Source: Candidatus Rifleibacteriota bacterium (GTDB lineage Bacteria; Muiribacteriota; Ozemobacteria; Ozemobacterales; Ozemobacteraceae). Taken from it: DNA of 64,000 bases. Below are positions 36,578 to 44,565 of this stretch, one piece after another. The notes beneath the pieces are model-generated. The model worked only from the letters and a program-made list of their open reading frames with translations, made no database searches and was not told the DNA's origin. The stretch lies in contig JADFZL010000001.1 in assembly GCA_015232575.1 (NCBI GenBank), positions 248,001 through 312,000 of the forward strand, written 5' to 3'. The number at the start of each line of letters is the position of its first letter. Position 1 is the first letter of the stretch. Both the position numbers and the translations under genes were made by a program.

Positions 36578-38293
36578 TCAGGTGCCGGAAAAAAGTTCCG
36601 GAAACGCTTCAGGAAGTCTCTTTCGAAAATCCGGGCCGTCAATGTCTGCAAGAATTGAATGAACTTCCTGGTTAAGGGCTTTCATATTAATTTTGCTGAC
36701 AAGTTTTCTAATATTGGGTAGAACGGCTGGGCGCATGCTTACTTCATCAATGCCCATCGCAAGAAGAACACAGAATGCAACCGGATCAGATGCCATTTCT
36801 CCACAGAGTCCTACTCTCAAACCTTCGCTGCGCGCAGCAGAGATTCCATAGAAAAGAAGCCTGATAAATGGCACACAAAGAGGATTTGCAAGATCGGACA
36901 ATCGTTCATTTGTACGATCTATTCCGTAAACAAACTGCAAAAGATCGTTTGTACCAAAACTGATATATTTGGTATATTTTGCAATTGCATCGAACATAAA
37001 CATTGCTGACGGTACTTCCACCATAATTCCCCATTGGGGTTTGTGGGAAATTGAGACCTGTGAGAGTGCTTCTTTCCAGATTTTATCAATATCAGAAAGC
37101 TCTTTTTCTGTGGAAATCATCGGAAATATTATTTTAGTTTTGTCATTGGAAGCTCTCAACATTGCGCGAAGTTGAGGCATAAGAACATCTGGCCGTGAAA
37201 GGAGAAACCGTATTGAACGGAAACCCATTGCCGGGTTGCTCTCACGCGGAAATGGAAGATATTTCACCGGCTTGTCTGAGCCGATATCAATGACGCGCAG
37301 AACAGCGCCATCAGGTGCTGCATCGACAACACTTCTGTAAATGCTCTCCTGAAATGATTCTGACGGAAGATCCATACTTTCCATGAATGGGAATTCGCTT
37401 CTGAAGAGCCCGATTCTTGTGATTCCAATTTTTTTCAACTGATGTAGTTCTTCAAGTCGGGAAATGTTTGCTGCGAGAATAACTTCGTATCCATCAGCAG
37501 TTTTTGCGATTTCAGAATTATAAGATTCTTCAAGCGGTCTAGAAGCAATGACTTCAGTGTATTCTACAAGATTACTTTCTGATGGATTCAAAATAACCAG
37601 GTTTTTTCGTGTGTCAATAATGATTTTCTGACCAGTCTGAGCGACCTGGGAGAGATTTCCGAGCCCGAAAAGTGCAGGAATAAGAAGAGCGCCAGCCAGA
37701 ATAGCCACATGTGAAGTAGCGCCACCTGAATCCAGGCATATTCCCAAAAGTTTTCCCTTTGAAAATTCAAGAAGCTCGCTTGGGGTAACCTCTTCGGCGA
37801 CAAGTACAAATGGTTGATCTCCGGCTTTTTTCGCCGGACCTTCAAGGCCGAGGAGGTATCTGAGAATGCTGTTTCCGACGTCCTTCAGATCTACAGCGCG
37901 TTCTCTTAGATATACATCGCGAATTGCCATGAAGCGCAGTGCCAGCTCTTCGATTGTTTCCTTCAGAATGCTTTCAACGTTTACAAGCTCTTTTTCAAGG
38001 CGTATAAGAACCTTTTTTGTAAAATTGGAATCTTCCAGCATAAGAAGATGCGAATCAAAAATAGCTGCGTATTTGTCCCCGTGCCTTACTCTGGCCTCAT
38101 TTTGTGTTCTGAGAATGTCTTTTCTGGCGAGTTCAATCGCCTCACCGAATCGTTTTTTCTCTTTTTCAACGTCTTCGATGTGAATCGGATATTTTTCGAC
38201 TTCGAGATTTTTTTTAAACAGATAAACGTTCCCGATACATATTCCCGGGGCTGCTGTTTTTCCATTGATATATATCGGTTCTGCCTGACTCAT
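36578..38293 (-). CDS. ptsI: PTS enzyme I (PEP-protein phosphotransferase)
   Basis: 571 residues, full length. The phosphorylated His is in GGATSHVAILAG. The PEP-binding barrel shows LFRSEFPFM, GTNDLLQFVYGIDR and the active Cys in GLCGEMASDP. It phosphorylates HPr from PEP. The ATG overlaps the HPr stop by 4 bases. All catalytic motifs are intact. Confidence 0.95.
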   Translation of the reverse strand: MSQAEPIYINGKTAAPGICIGNVYLFKKNLEVEKYPIHIEDVEKEKKRFGEAIELARKDILRTQNEARVRHGDKYAAIFDSHLLMLEDSNFTKKVLIRLEKELVNVESILKETIEELALRFMAIRDVYLRERAVDLKDVGNSILRYLLGLEGPAKKAGDQPFVLVAEEVTPSELLEFSKGKLLGICLDSGGATSHVAILAGALLIPALFGLGNLSQVAQTGQKIIIDTRKNLVILNPSESNLVEYTEVIASRPLEESYNSEIAKTADGYEVILAANISRLEELHQLKKIGITRIGLFRSEFPFMESMDLPSESFQESIYRSVVDAAPDGAVLRVIDIGSDKPVKYLPFPRESNPAMGFRSIRFLLSRPDVLMPQLRAMLRASNDKTKIIFPMISTEKELSDIDKIWKEALSQVSISHKPQWGIMVEVPSAMFMFDAIAKYTKYISFGTNDLLQFVYGIDRTNERLSDLANPLCVPFIRLLFYGISAARSEGLRVGLCGEMASDPVAFCVLLAMGIDEVSMRPAVLPNIRKLVSKINMKALNQEVHSILADIDGPDFRKRLPEAFPELFSGT

Positions 38294-38568
38294 GAAGAAG
38301 CTTCTTCCTCTCCGAAACGGCCTTCAATCAGTGAAGTTACGGCTTGAATAGCCTCTTCTTCATCGCTTCCGTCTGTTACAACTGTAATAACGTTTCCGGG
38401 TCCTGCTGCAAGCATCATTACTCCCAGAATACTTTTTGCGTTAACTTCCATGTCATCTTTAACTATCTGAACATCACATTCGAAGTTTCCCGCAAGCTTG
38501 ACCAGCAAAGATGCTGGTCGTGCATGGAGGCCAAATTTGTTTTTAATTTCTACGTCTTTGCGTTTCAT
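38290..38568 (-). CDS. ptsH: PTS phosphocarrier HPr
   Basis: 92 residues from ATG 38568 with GAGG 7 bases upstream. His15 in FGLHARPAS receives phosphate from enzyme I. Ser46 in VNAKSILGVM is also present at the canonical place, so regulation by an HPr kinase is possible, although no hprK was seen here. Overlaps ptsI by 4 bases. Confidence 0.95.
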   Translation of the reverse strand: MKRKDVEIKNKFGLHARPASLLVKLAGNFECDVQIVKDDMEVNAKSILGVMMLAAGPGNVITVVTDGSDEEEAIQAVTSLIEGRFGEEEASS

Positions 38569-38576
38569 TGAAAACC

Positions 38577-39359
38577 TCAAATTAAAATACCCCAATGGTG
38601 GCACAGCAGTGCAACAACCATCAGGAGGAAAGAAATCATAAGAACATCCGTTCCGGATCGGTAGGTGAGCGCAGCGAGGGCAACAAGCAATCCGGCACCG
38701 ATGCCCTGTACAATTTTTTCACCAACAAAAAAATACTCTGGTGAAATGGTTATCAGAAAGGGAGTATGAAGGTTGATAAAGTTTGGAATCAAAAAACAGA
38801 GAATTGCAAGAGTAGCAAAACGCAATGCCGGACGAACGACCTGCAATTTGAACTTCGGCAAAATTCTGATTACATCCGGACCCATATTGTAACCCCAGAA
38901 AACCCCGAAAAACCTCAAGTAAATGTGTGGAATGTTATAAATCACAAGGAAGATAATCGGAGTAAAAAGGAAGTTGTTGAAAGCCAGAAGAACAGCCAGC
39001 GTAGCAACAAAAGGCCGCCAGGAATCCCAGAAAAAGCCGTCACCGACAGCAGCGAATGCAGTCATCAATCCCTCCTTTGCATCAACGATGACATCGTCAG
39101 TAATTTCGCCTCTGGCAAGCTTTTCCTCAAGCATCAGTATTACTCCGACCAGAATTGATGAGAAATACGGATTCGTATTGAAATATTCCATGTGCCTTCG
39201 GTAAGCAGGAATTCTCTTCTCAGGCTCCGGATAAATAATATCCAGACCAGGTTTCAGTGAATAAACCAATCCCATACTCATCATTCCCCTGAAGTTCCAT
39301 GACGCCTGTAGAAAAAAACTCCGGAAGGCAATCCTTAAAAGCATTAATCGACTAAGCAC
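38577..39359 (-). CDS. PTS mannose-family EIID
   Basis: About 260 residues. The N-terminal part (QASWNFRGMMSMGLVYSLKPGL) and YFNTNPYFSSILVGVILMLEE are the signature of mannose/sorbose-family EIID. The C-terminus is hydrophobic with several membrane spans. It forms the sugar channel with EIIC. The start is uncertain: GTG 39359 or ATG 39344; neither has a clear Shine-Dalgarno box. Confidence 0.88.
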   Translation of the reverse strand: MLSRLMLLRIAFRSFFLQASWNFRGMMSMGLVYSLKPGLDIIYPEPEKRIPAYRRHMEYFNTNPYFSSILVGVILMLEEKLARGEITDDVIVDAKEGLMTAFAAVGDGFFWDSWRPFVATLAVLLAFNNFLFTPIIFLVIYNIPHIYLRFFGVFWGYNMGPDVIRILPKFKLQVVRPALRFATLAILCFLIPNFINLHTPFLITISPEYFFVGEKIVQGIGAGLLVALAALTYRSGTDVLMISFLLMVVALLCHHWGILI

Positions 39360-39370
39360 TGGCTATTATT

Positions 39371-40165
39371 CTACGCACTGGATTTTATATGCAGATGGCG
39401 CCAGAACATCACAAATCCGGCTACCAGAGCCAGCCATAGATATGCCGGCAGAAAAGTAAACAACAGAATCCCACCAATTGCCGAAAACGCTTCCCGACGT
39501 GTATTGATAAGTTTTGTTGCAAGAACCGCAAAACCTATTACCGGAAGCAACCCCTGAATAACAATGAATCCGGTGCATTGATTGAAATTCAGTGACTGAG
39601 TAAAATATCTCAAAGGCTCGACACCCAGCATTACCGTAATGAAACAGAAAAGGAAAGCTTTAAAAAAGGTCAACATCGCACAGGTAAAATGTCCGAATTC
39701 AAGCCACCGCGGATTCCCTGATTCAAGGCTCGAAAGTATCAATCTGTCAGCATAAGTATTAATTTTCCTGAGCCAGATGTCCATTGATCTTCCGACGAGA
39801 CCCAGCGCAACAGCAATAAGAAGAGCAGCAGTACTGCAAACTTCGCGTTCAAGGAAAGTATCGAATGATTTTCCGCCAAGGTAGCCGAGCGCAACAGATA
39901 AAACCGACGCGAGTGCTGCATCGGGCGGAATATTCATTCCGAGCGGCAACTGTTCAATCCAGACAAGCTGAAGAATTGTGCCGACCATAAGACCAAGTCT
40001 GAGACCATAATCTACTTCGTTTGCGAAGAATCCGAGAGCGAGGCCGGTAAGTGGCGCAGCAACAAGCGGCTGAGACACCATAAATTGCCATGCGGCAGTT
40101 GAATCAAGGTCTACAAAACCTCCGATTACTGCAATAAGCGCAGCATAAGGCAACAGGTCCATCAT
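39371..40165 (-). CDS. PTS mannose-family EIIC
   Basis: 264 residues, polytopic. GGFVDLDSTAAWQFMVSQPL, then GLRLGLMVGTILQLVWIEQLP with PPDAALAS, is typical for sorbose/mannose EIIC, which binds and moves the sugar. It lies 15 bases behind the ABC-type binding-protein gene and 11 bases before EIID. Confidence 0.88.
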   Translation of the reverse strand: MMDLLPYAALIAVIGGFVDLDSTAAWQFMVSQPLVAAPLTGLALGFFANEVDYGLRLGLMVGTILQLVWIEQLPLGMNIPPDAALASVLSVALGYLGGKSFDTFLEREVCSTAALLIAVALGLVGRSMDIWLRKINTYADRLILSSLESGNPRWLEFGHFTCAMLTFFKAFLFCFITVMLGVEPLRYFTQSLNFNQCTGFIVIQGLLPVIGFAVLATKLINTRREAFSAIGGILLFTFLPAYLWLALVAGFVMFWRHLHIKSSA

Positions 40166-40180
40166 GCAGCAGAATCTGCT

Positions 40181-41446
40181 TTACTCAGGTTTATTTTTAT
40201 AGGCATTTTCAATGTCTTTCATTGCATCCTGTGGTGTGATTTCGCCATTCAGACACTTATGAAGATAATCTTCAAAAACAGTGTAAAATTTGTTACGATC
40301 AGGCGAATTGTCTGGAATGCTCGTTGAGTGAATCTGTGTAATAAATTGAGAAAGAAACGGATTTTTCTTAATTTCCGAATCATTAAGCTGAGTTTTTTTA
40401 GTCGGAATCATATAATTATTCTGTGTGAAGAGTTTCATATTTTCAGGTTCACACAGGAAATTAATCAGTTCTGCTGCGTCTTTGATATTTCTTGAGCCTT
40501 TTGAAATGACAAAAGACTGACAACCAACGGGCGAAAAACAACCCTGAGGTCCTGATGGGATTTTTGCTACACCAAGGTTTGTCGGATCTCTGAATGCAAC
40601 TGAGTTCAGAAGATCTTTTATCGCCCATGGACCATCGAATATCATGCTTACCTGACCGCTTTTAAAACTCTGTGTCATAAGATTATAAGCATTATTGCGC
40701 AGATTCACCGGTGGCATTACCTTCGATGTTTCCTTCAGATCTATAAGAAAATGCAACGCCTTGAGGGTTTGTTCTGATCTGATGGCTAGATGGCCATTCT
40801 GATCAAAATACTTTCCGCCAAATGCAAATATCATTGTTTCAAACCACCACCCGCTCGGATTCATAAAAAAACCGTAGCGTCCGGAATCTGCTCTGGTCAG
40901 GACTTTGGCGGTCTCTCTGAAAGTGTCGAAATCACCTGGTGGAGAAAGGCTTTTTTCGGCGAAGTGTCTCTTGTTGTACAAGAGAGCAAGGCAATCCATG
41001 GAATGAGGGATGCCCCAGACCTGTTGATTGTATGTTACAAGAGTTTTTGCAGTGCCAAGGAGTTCTGGAATCTGGTTTTTGAATATCTGATCAAGCGGTT
41101 CAATTATGCCATTCTTAGCGAATTTCATTGTCCAGAAGCGGTCTGATCTGAAGATATCCGGGGCAATATTATTTTTGACTGCCTGTTCAAACTTATTTCT
41201 TGCCTGGAAAAATGGCACCGACTCAACTGATACTTTTATTTTCGGAAATTTCTCGGAGAATTTTTTCAGTACAACATCAAGAGTTGCTGCTTCTTCATTG
41301 CTGAAAGTGTGCCACAACAGAACTTTTCCTGTTCTCGTTGATGAAGTGCCCTTTTCAGCTTCTCCGCATCCTTTGAAGAGAAGTATCAGTACAAGAAGAA
41401 CTGACAGCTCTACAAGCTTCCCCGAAGTCTTACTCAAAATCTTCAA
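40181..41446 (-). CDS. ABC-type extracellular sugar-binding lipoprotein
   Basis: About 421 residues from a TTG at 41446 with AAAAGGA about 10 bases upstream. The frame continues upstream to 41698, but only through GC-rich tandem repeats, so that extension was rejected. The N-terminus MKILSKTSGK plus a leucine-rich helix and LLFKGC looks like a lipoprotein signal with a somewhat atypical lipobox. The mature part (VLLWHTFSNEEAATLDVVLK, DIFRSDRFW, GPWAIKDLL) is family-1 solute-binding. It lies inside a PTS operon and no MalF/MalG-type permease is present. Confidence 0.85.
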   Translation of the reverse strand: MKILSKTSGKLVELSVLLVLILLFKGCGEAEKGTSSTRTGKVLLWHTFSNEEAATLDVVLKKFSEKFPKIKVSVESVPFFQARNKFEQAVKNNIAPDIFRSDRFWTMKFAKNGIIEPLDQIFKNQIPELLGTAKTLVTYNQQVWGIPHSMDCLALLYNKRHFAEKSLSPPGDFDTFRETAKVLTRADSGRYGFFMNPSGWWFETMIFAFGGKYFDQNGHLAIRSEQTLKALHFLIDLKETSKVMPPVNLRNNAYNLMTQSFKSGQVSMIFDGPWAIKDLLNSVAFRDPTNLGVAKIPSGPQGCFSPVGCQSFVISKGSRNIKDAAELINFLCEPENMKLFTQNNYMIPTKKTQLNDSEIKKNPFLSQFITQIHSTSIPDNSPDRNKFYTVFEDYLHKCLNGEITPQDAMKDIENAYKNKPE

Positions 41447-41465
41447 TATAAGAATGTCCTTTTTA

Positions 41466-41489
41466 GAGAGGGGGCACGCGCCCCCTCTC
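41466..41489 (-). promoter_or_regulatory. Strong hairpin just before the binding-protein start
   Basis: GAGAGGGGGC (41466-41475) pairs perfectly with GCCCCCTCTC (41480-41489) across a 4-base loop. On the transcript it lies only a few bases before the AAAAGGA box of the binding-protein gene. There is no T-run, so it is not a standard terminator. It could act as an RNA-processing or stabilising stem. Role inferred. Confidence 0.45.
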
Positions 41490-41502
41490 GCCGGTCGAAC
41501 AA

Positions 41503-41793
41503 GTTCGACCGGCTCACTCCCCGCGGTCGAGCACCTTGTGCTCTCCGCAAGCAAAAGTTCGACCGGCTCACTCCCCGCGGTCGGGCACCTTGTGCTCTCC
41601 GCAAGCGAAAAGTTCGACCGGCTCACTCCCCGCGGTCGGGCACCTTGTGCTCTCCGCAAGCGAAAGTTCGACCGGCTAATTCCCCCGCGGTCGGGCACCT
41701 TGTGCTCTCCGCCAGCGAAAGTTCGACCGGCTCATTCCCCCGCGGTCGAGCACCTTGTGCTCTCCGCCTGCGAAAGTTCGACCGGCTCACTCT
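41503..41793. repeat. 54-55 bp GC-rich tandem repeat, five copies plus partial
   Basis: Units start GTTCGACCGGCTCACTCCCC at 41503, 41557, 41612, 41666, 41721 and 41776 (the last partial), with few changes. Each has CGCGGTCGGGCACCTTGTGC. An inverse GCCGGTCGAAC (41490-) faces the first unit. The block separates the ATPase gene from the binding-protein gene and is far richer in G+C than its surroundings. The long open frames through it on both strands follow from the repeat and are not genes. Beyond it, at about 41846-41890, is an inverted CCTCTCCC/GGGAGAGG pair. Confidence 0.85.
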
Positions 41794-41965
41794 CTACCAG
41801 AAGAAAGCCTTTCGGAATATTCCAACTACTGGAAAGAACAGACCTCACCCTGACCTCTCCCGCGACGACGTCTGGGAGAGGGTGAACCACCGGATGAATG
41901 CCGACACGAAATCCAAAGCACTCGCTCGAGATAATCGACCATTACTCGTCTATTCGTCTATTCGT

Positions 41966-43087
41966 CTATTCGTTAACTCTTTTAACTCTTGTGGTATCGC
42001 CTTCTTTAAACAGGTGAAATTTATTATATGGAATTCTGAGCTTTACTTCCTGGCCTACTTCTGCTTTAACATTTGGATCAACTCTCGCAACGAGAGTATT
42101 TCCAAGTGCGACGAGGTACAGATAAGTTTCTGCTCCCATTGGCTCGGTCAAATCGACTCTGGCTGGGATTTCAAGAACATCCTCAGCAGCGCCTTTTGTA
42201 TCGATTGTGATATGTTCGGGTCTGATTCCGAGAACAAGTTTTTTATCATCGCCTGTTGGCTGGAAAAGTTTGTCAAGGTTAATCTTCCACGAATACGGAG
42301 CTTTACCTTCTTCTTTTGAAAAGATGTTCATTCCGTCTGACGTTCTTTCTACCTTGAGCATGTTCATTGGCGGTGAGCCTATGAATCCGGCGACGAAAAT
42401 GTTCGCGGGCTTGTCGTAGATAATTCCCGGAATATCGTATTGCTGGATGATTCCGTTATGAAGAAGAACGATTCTGTCTGCCATTGTCATAGCTTCAACC
42501 TGATCGTGTGTTACATAAACAAATGTTGTTCTCAATCTCTGGTGAAGCTTTTTAATTTCGGCTCTCATTTGAACACGAAGCTTGGCATCAAGATTCGAAA
42601 GCGGTTCATCCATGAGGAAGACCTTCGGCTCGCGGACTATGGCGCGTCCCAGTGCTACGCGCTGTCTCTGGCCACCAGATAACTGTTTCGGAAGACGATC
42701 AAGAAATGTTTCAAGACCAAGAATTCCCGCGGCTTCTTCGACCCGTTTGTTAATTTCACTGACGGGAAAATTTCTCAATTTAAGGCCAAAAGAGAGATTT
42801 TCACGAACATTCATGTGCGGATATAAAGCGTAATTCTGAAAAACCATTGCTATATCCCGATCTTTCGGCGGAAGGTTATTTACAACAGTCTCTCCGATTT
42901 TTGCTTCACCGGCAGTAATGTCTTCAAGACCTGCAATCATTCGAAGTGTGGTAGATTTTCCGCAGCCTGACGGACCAACAAGGACTACAAATTCCTTGTC
43001 CATGATTTCGAGATTAATTCCTCTGACAGTGGGTTGTGAGGCGCCTTCGTAAGTCTTGACTACATTAGTTAATGTAATCGATGCCAT
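41966..43087 (-). CDS. ABC transporter ATPase, UgpC/MsmK/MalK type
   Basis: 373 residues, ATG with AAGGAG upstream. Walker A GPSGCGKST (38-46), signature LSGGQRQRVALGRA, Walker B VFLMDEPLSNLDAKL and a C-terminal TOBE-like regulatory domain (GIRPEHITID). It is the class that powers sugar ABC importers and can serve several of them. Here it follows PTS EIIB by 10 bases. A three-unit GAATAGAC repeat lies at its 3' end, including the stop. Confidence 0.92.
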   Translation of the reverse strand: MASITLTNVVKTYEGASQPTVRGINLEIMDKEFVVLVGPSGCGKSTTLRMIAGLEDITAGEAKIGETVVNNLPPKDRDIAMVFQNYALYPHMNVRENLSFGLKLRNFPVSEINKRVEEAAGILGLETFLDRLPKQLSGGQRQRVALGRAIVREPKVFLMDEPLSNLDAKLRVQMRAEIKKLHQRLRTTFVYVTHDQVEAMTMADRIVLLHNGIIQQYDIPGIIYDKPANIFVAGFIGSPPMNMLKVERTSDGMNIFSKEEGKAPYSWKINLDKLFQPTGDDKKLVLGIRPEHITIDTKGAAEDVLEIPARVDLTEPMGAETYLYLVALGNTLVARVDPNVKAEVGQEVKLRIPYNKFHLFKEGDTTRVKRVNE

Positions 43088-43097
43088 GTTTTTCTCC

Positions 43098-43559
43098 TTA
43101 AAGAATATCGCTCAAAAATACTGTATTGTTCTTAGGTGTCGGCTGAAAGAAGGGAATATTCCCTCCGTCAATGAGACGGGCAAAGTATTCTCTGTCTTCG
43201 TTGTCGAGATGGAGTGCTTCAAGAAGCTCGGTTTTACCAGGACGGGCGTGCATTCCACCGACATTAAGCTTCACAGGTTTAATACCTGACTGAATGCACT
43301 GCCAGGCATCGCGCGGCGATGAAACAAGTAAAAGAGTATCTTCTGGAAGCTTCTTGACGGCGTTAGGCGGAAAAAATACCAGCTCAATATCTGAAGGAAC
43401 AGAGATAGTCATCATTTCCTGCCGCATTAAATCGCTGGCAATTTTTTCGTTTGCAACAGCAAGCGTACTGACCGAAAGAACAGGCAACCAGGACACAATC
43501 ACCTGACCGTGAATCAGCCTGTCGTCAATTCTCATTATTTTTATGTGATTAGTTTCCAT
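43098..43559 (-). CDS. PTS mannose-family EIIB
   Basis: 153 residues. The phosphorylated His17 is in IDDRLIHGQVIVSW, the family signature. It takes phosphate from EIIA and gives it to the incoming sugar. It lies 5 bases after eiiA. The ribosome-binding site is weak, so coupling to eiiA translation is likely. Confidence 0.93.
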   Translation of the reverse strand: METNHIKIMRIDDRLIHGQVIVSWLPVLSVSTLAVANEKIASDLMRQEMMTISVPSDIELVFFPPNAVKKLPEDTLLLVSSPRDAWQCIQSGIKPVKLNVGGMHARPGKTELLEALHLDNEDREYFARLIDGGNIPFFQPTPKNNTVFLSDIL

Positions 43560-43564
43560 TTATA

Positions 43565-43981
43565 TTACTTTCTTTTCTTTGCGCGTTCCAGGAAAAAATC
43601 GTTCAAATCAATTATTCCCTTTGCCCCGCCCTCGCGAACTTTTTGTGAAAGTTCCTTTACAGCGAGTTTTTCACGATTCTGAAATGCATCCATTAACATT
43701 GGAAGATTCACACCTGAAACAACTCTGACGTTTTCCATCCGAATAAAATCAACACAAATATTTGTCGCACTTCCACCAAGCACATCGGTAAGAACCAGAC
43801 ATCCGCCGGAACCGATATATTTGTTTATTTCATTCAGTGCCTTTTCTCTGAGTGTCTCAATCGACTCTTTCGGTGAAAAGGTTACCGCCGAAGCATTCTT
43901 CTGTTCACCCATTATAAGGGTAACGGTCTCAAGCAGTTCGAGTGATAAATTTCCATGAGATATTACAACTATTCCGGTCAA
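43565..43981 (-). CDS. PTS mannose-family EIIA
   Basis: 138 residues from a TTG with GGAGGA 8 bases upstream. His9 in VVISHGNLS is the phosphorylation site; LVLTDVLGGSATN is the second conserved block of this domain. It accepts phosphate from HPr. Found as a separate domain from EIIB, as in many Firmicutes. Confidence 0.93.
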   Translation of the reverse strand: MTGIVVISHGNLSLELLETVTLIMGEQKNASAVTFSPKESIETLREKALNEINKYIGSGGCLVLTDVLGGSATNICVDFIRMENVRVVSGVNLPMLMDAFQNREKLAVKELSQKVREGGAKGIIDLNDFFLERAKKRK

Positions 43982-43984
43982 ATT

Positions 43985-44443
43985 TTATTCCTCCAGGTAA
44001 TATTGAAGCGTTCTGGCAACCGACACCTCGAAATCGACATCCATTCCCGGGATTCCAAGAGTGCCATAAACAGCCATCGCAAGGTGGGAATCTTTAAATA
44101 CAAGCGCTATTTTCAGCCCGCCACCTGCTACTTCAAGAATGGGACTGTCAAAAGAGCGGATAATCTCTTCAACAAGCTTTGTAATCGCATATCTGTTTCT
44201 TGGCGTAACAGGTAGAAAACCGCTTTTTTCAGCAGCCCCGAAAGTATTTCGCAGAATCTTTGCTTTCAGGTTATCACCACTTCCGCCAGCACGCGTAACA
44301 ACCGACCTTATACCCATTTTCAGCAAACCATCCGCCATTTCGCCGTCGAGTTGGTTATCGACCATGGCAAGCATTAATGCAGCTTTGCTGAGTGAAAGAC
44401 GCTCTTCCTGATATAGAAATTGACTTAATTTGAATTCTGACAT
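43985..44443 (-). CDS. HutP-family putative RNA-binding regulator
   Basis: 152 residues from ATG 44443 (an in-frame TTG at 44458 lies in the ribosome-binding region). Length and order match Bacillus HutP: GIRSVVTRAGG, then FGAAEKSGFLPVTPRNRYAI (HutP ASKKSGVI...), GLKIALVF (GLRFAVLR) and AMAVYGTLGIPGMD (AVALYGTIGAPIKG). HutP is a hexameric RNA-binding antiterminator that needs L-histidine and Mg2+. The metal-binding histidines of HutP (His73, His77, His138) are not conserved here, so ligand and metal use must differ. As first gene of the PTS operon it is a good candidate regulator of it. Family call is by eye. Confidence 0.62.
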   Translation of the reverse strand: MSEFKLSQFLYQEERLSLSKAALMLAMVDNQLDGEMADGLLKMGIRSVVTRAGGSGDNLKAKILRNTFGAAEKSGFLPVTPRNRYAITKLVEEIIRSFDSPILEVAGGGLKIALVFKDSHLAMAVYGTLGIPGMDVDFEVSVARTLQYYLEE

Positions 44444-44470
44444 TTTCCTGACCCTCAAAATGATCTACCC

Positions 44471-44499
44471 ATTATAGAAGTCGATCTGACAGTTGTCAA
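44471..44499 (-). promoter_or_regulatory. Perfect sigma-70 promoter with dyad over the -35
   Basis: On the minus strand TTGACA (44499-44494), exactly 17 bases, then TATAAT (44476-44471). Transcription should start near 44464, about 20 bases before the HutP-like ATG. TGACA-GT-TGTCA (44487-44498) forms an inverted repeat covering the -35 box, a possible operator. Confidence 0.8.
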
Positions 44500-44565
44500 G
44501 AAAATGAAAACGGAAAAAAGTAATTCTTTATTCATAAATTTTAATAACTTTCCGATAAGGCAACC

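Noticed and set aside
41447..41698. N-terminal extension of the binding lipoprotein through the repeat
   Set aside because: It would place repeat-encoded sequence before a lipoprotein-like signal; the TTG at 41446 has a ribosome-binding site and gives a normal signal sequence.
41503..41793. CRISPR array
   Set aside because: Units are directly adjacent, 54-55 bases long and lack unique spacers; no cas genes nearby.
41106..42319. Long plus-strand open frames through the 54-bp repeats (41106-41885 and 41645-42319)
   Set aside because: They are produced by the GC-rich repeat lacking stops and by antisense of the binding-protein and ATPase genes; no start signal or recognisable domain.
44540..44560. 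CCGATAA before the exported barrel protein gene as a second sigma-28 site
   Set aside because: The TAAATTTT upstream is 8 rather than 11 bases away and the transcript would start at the ATG.
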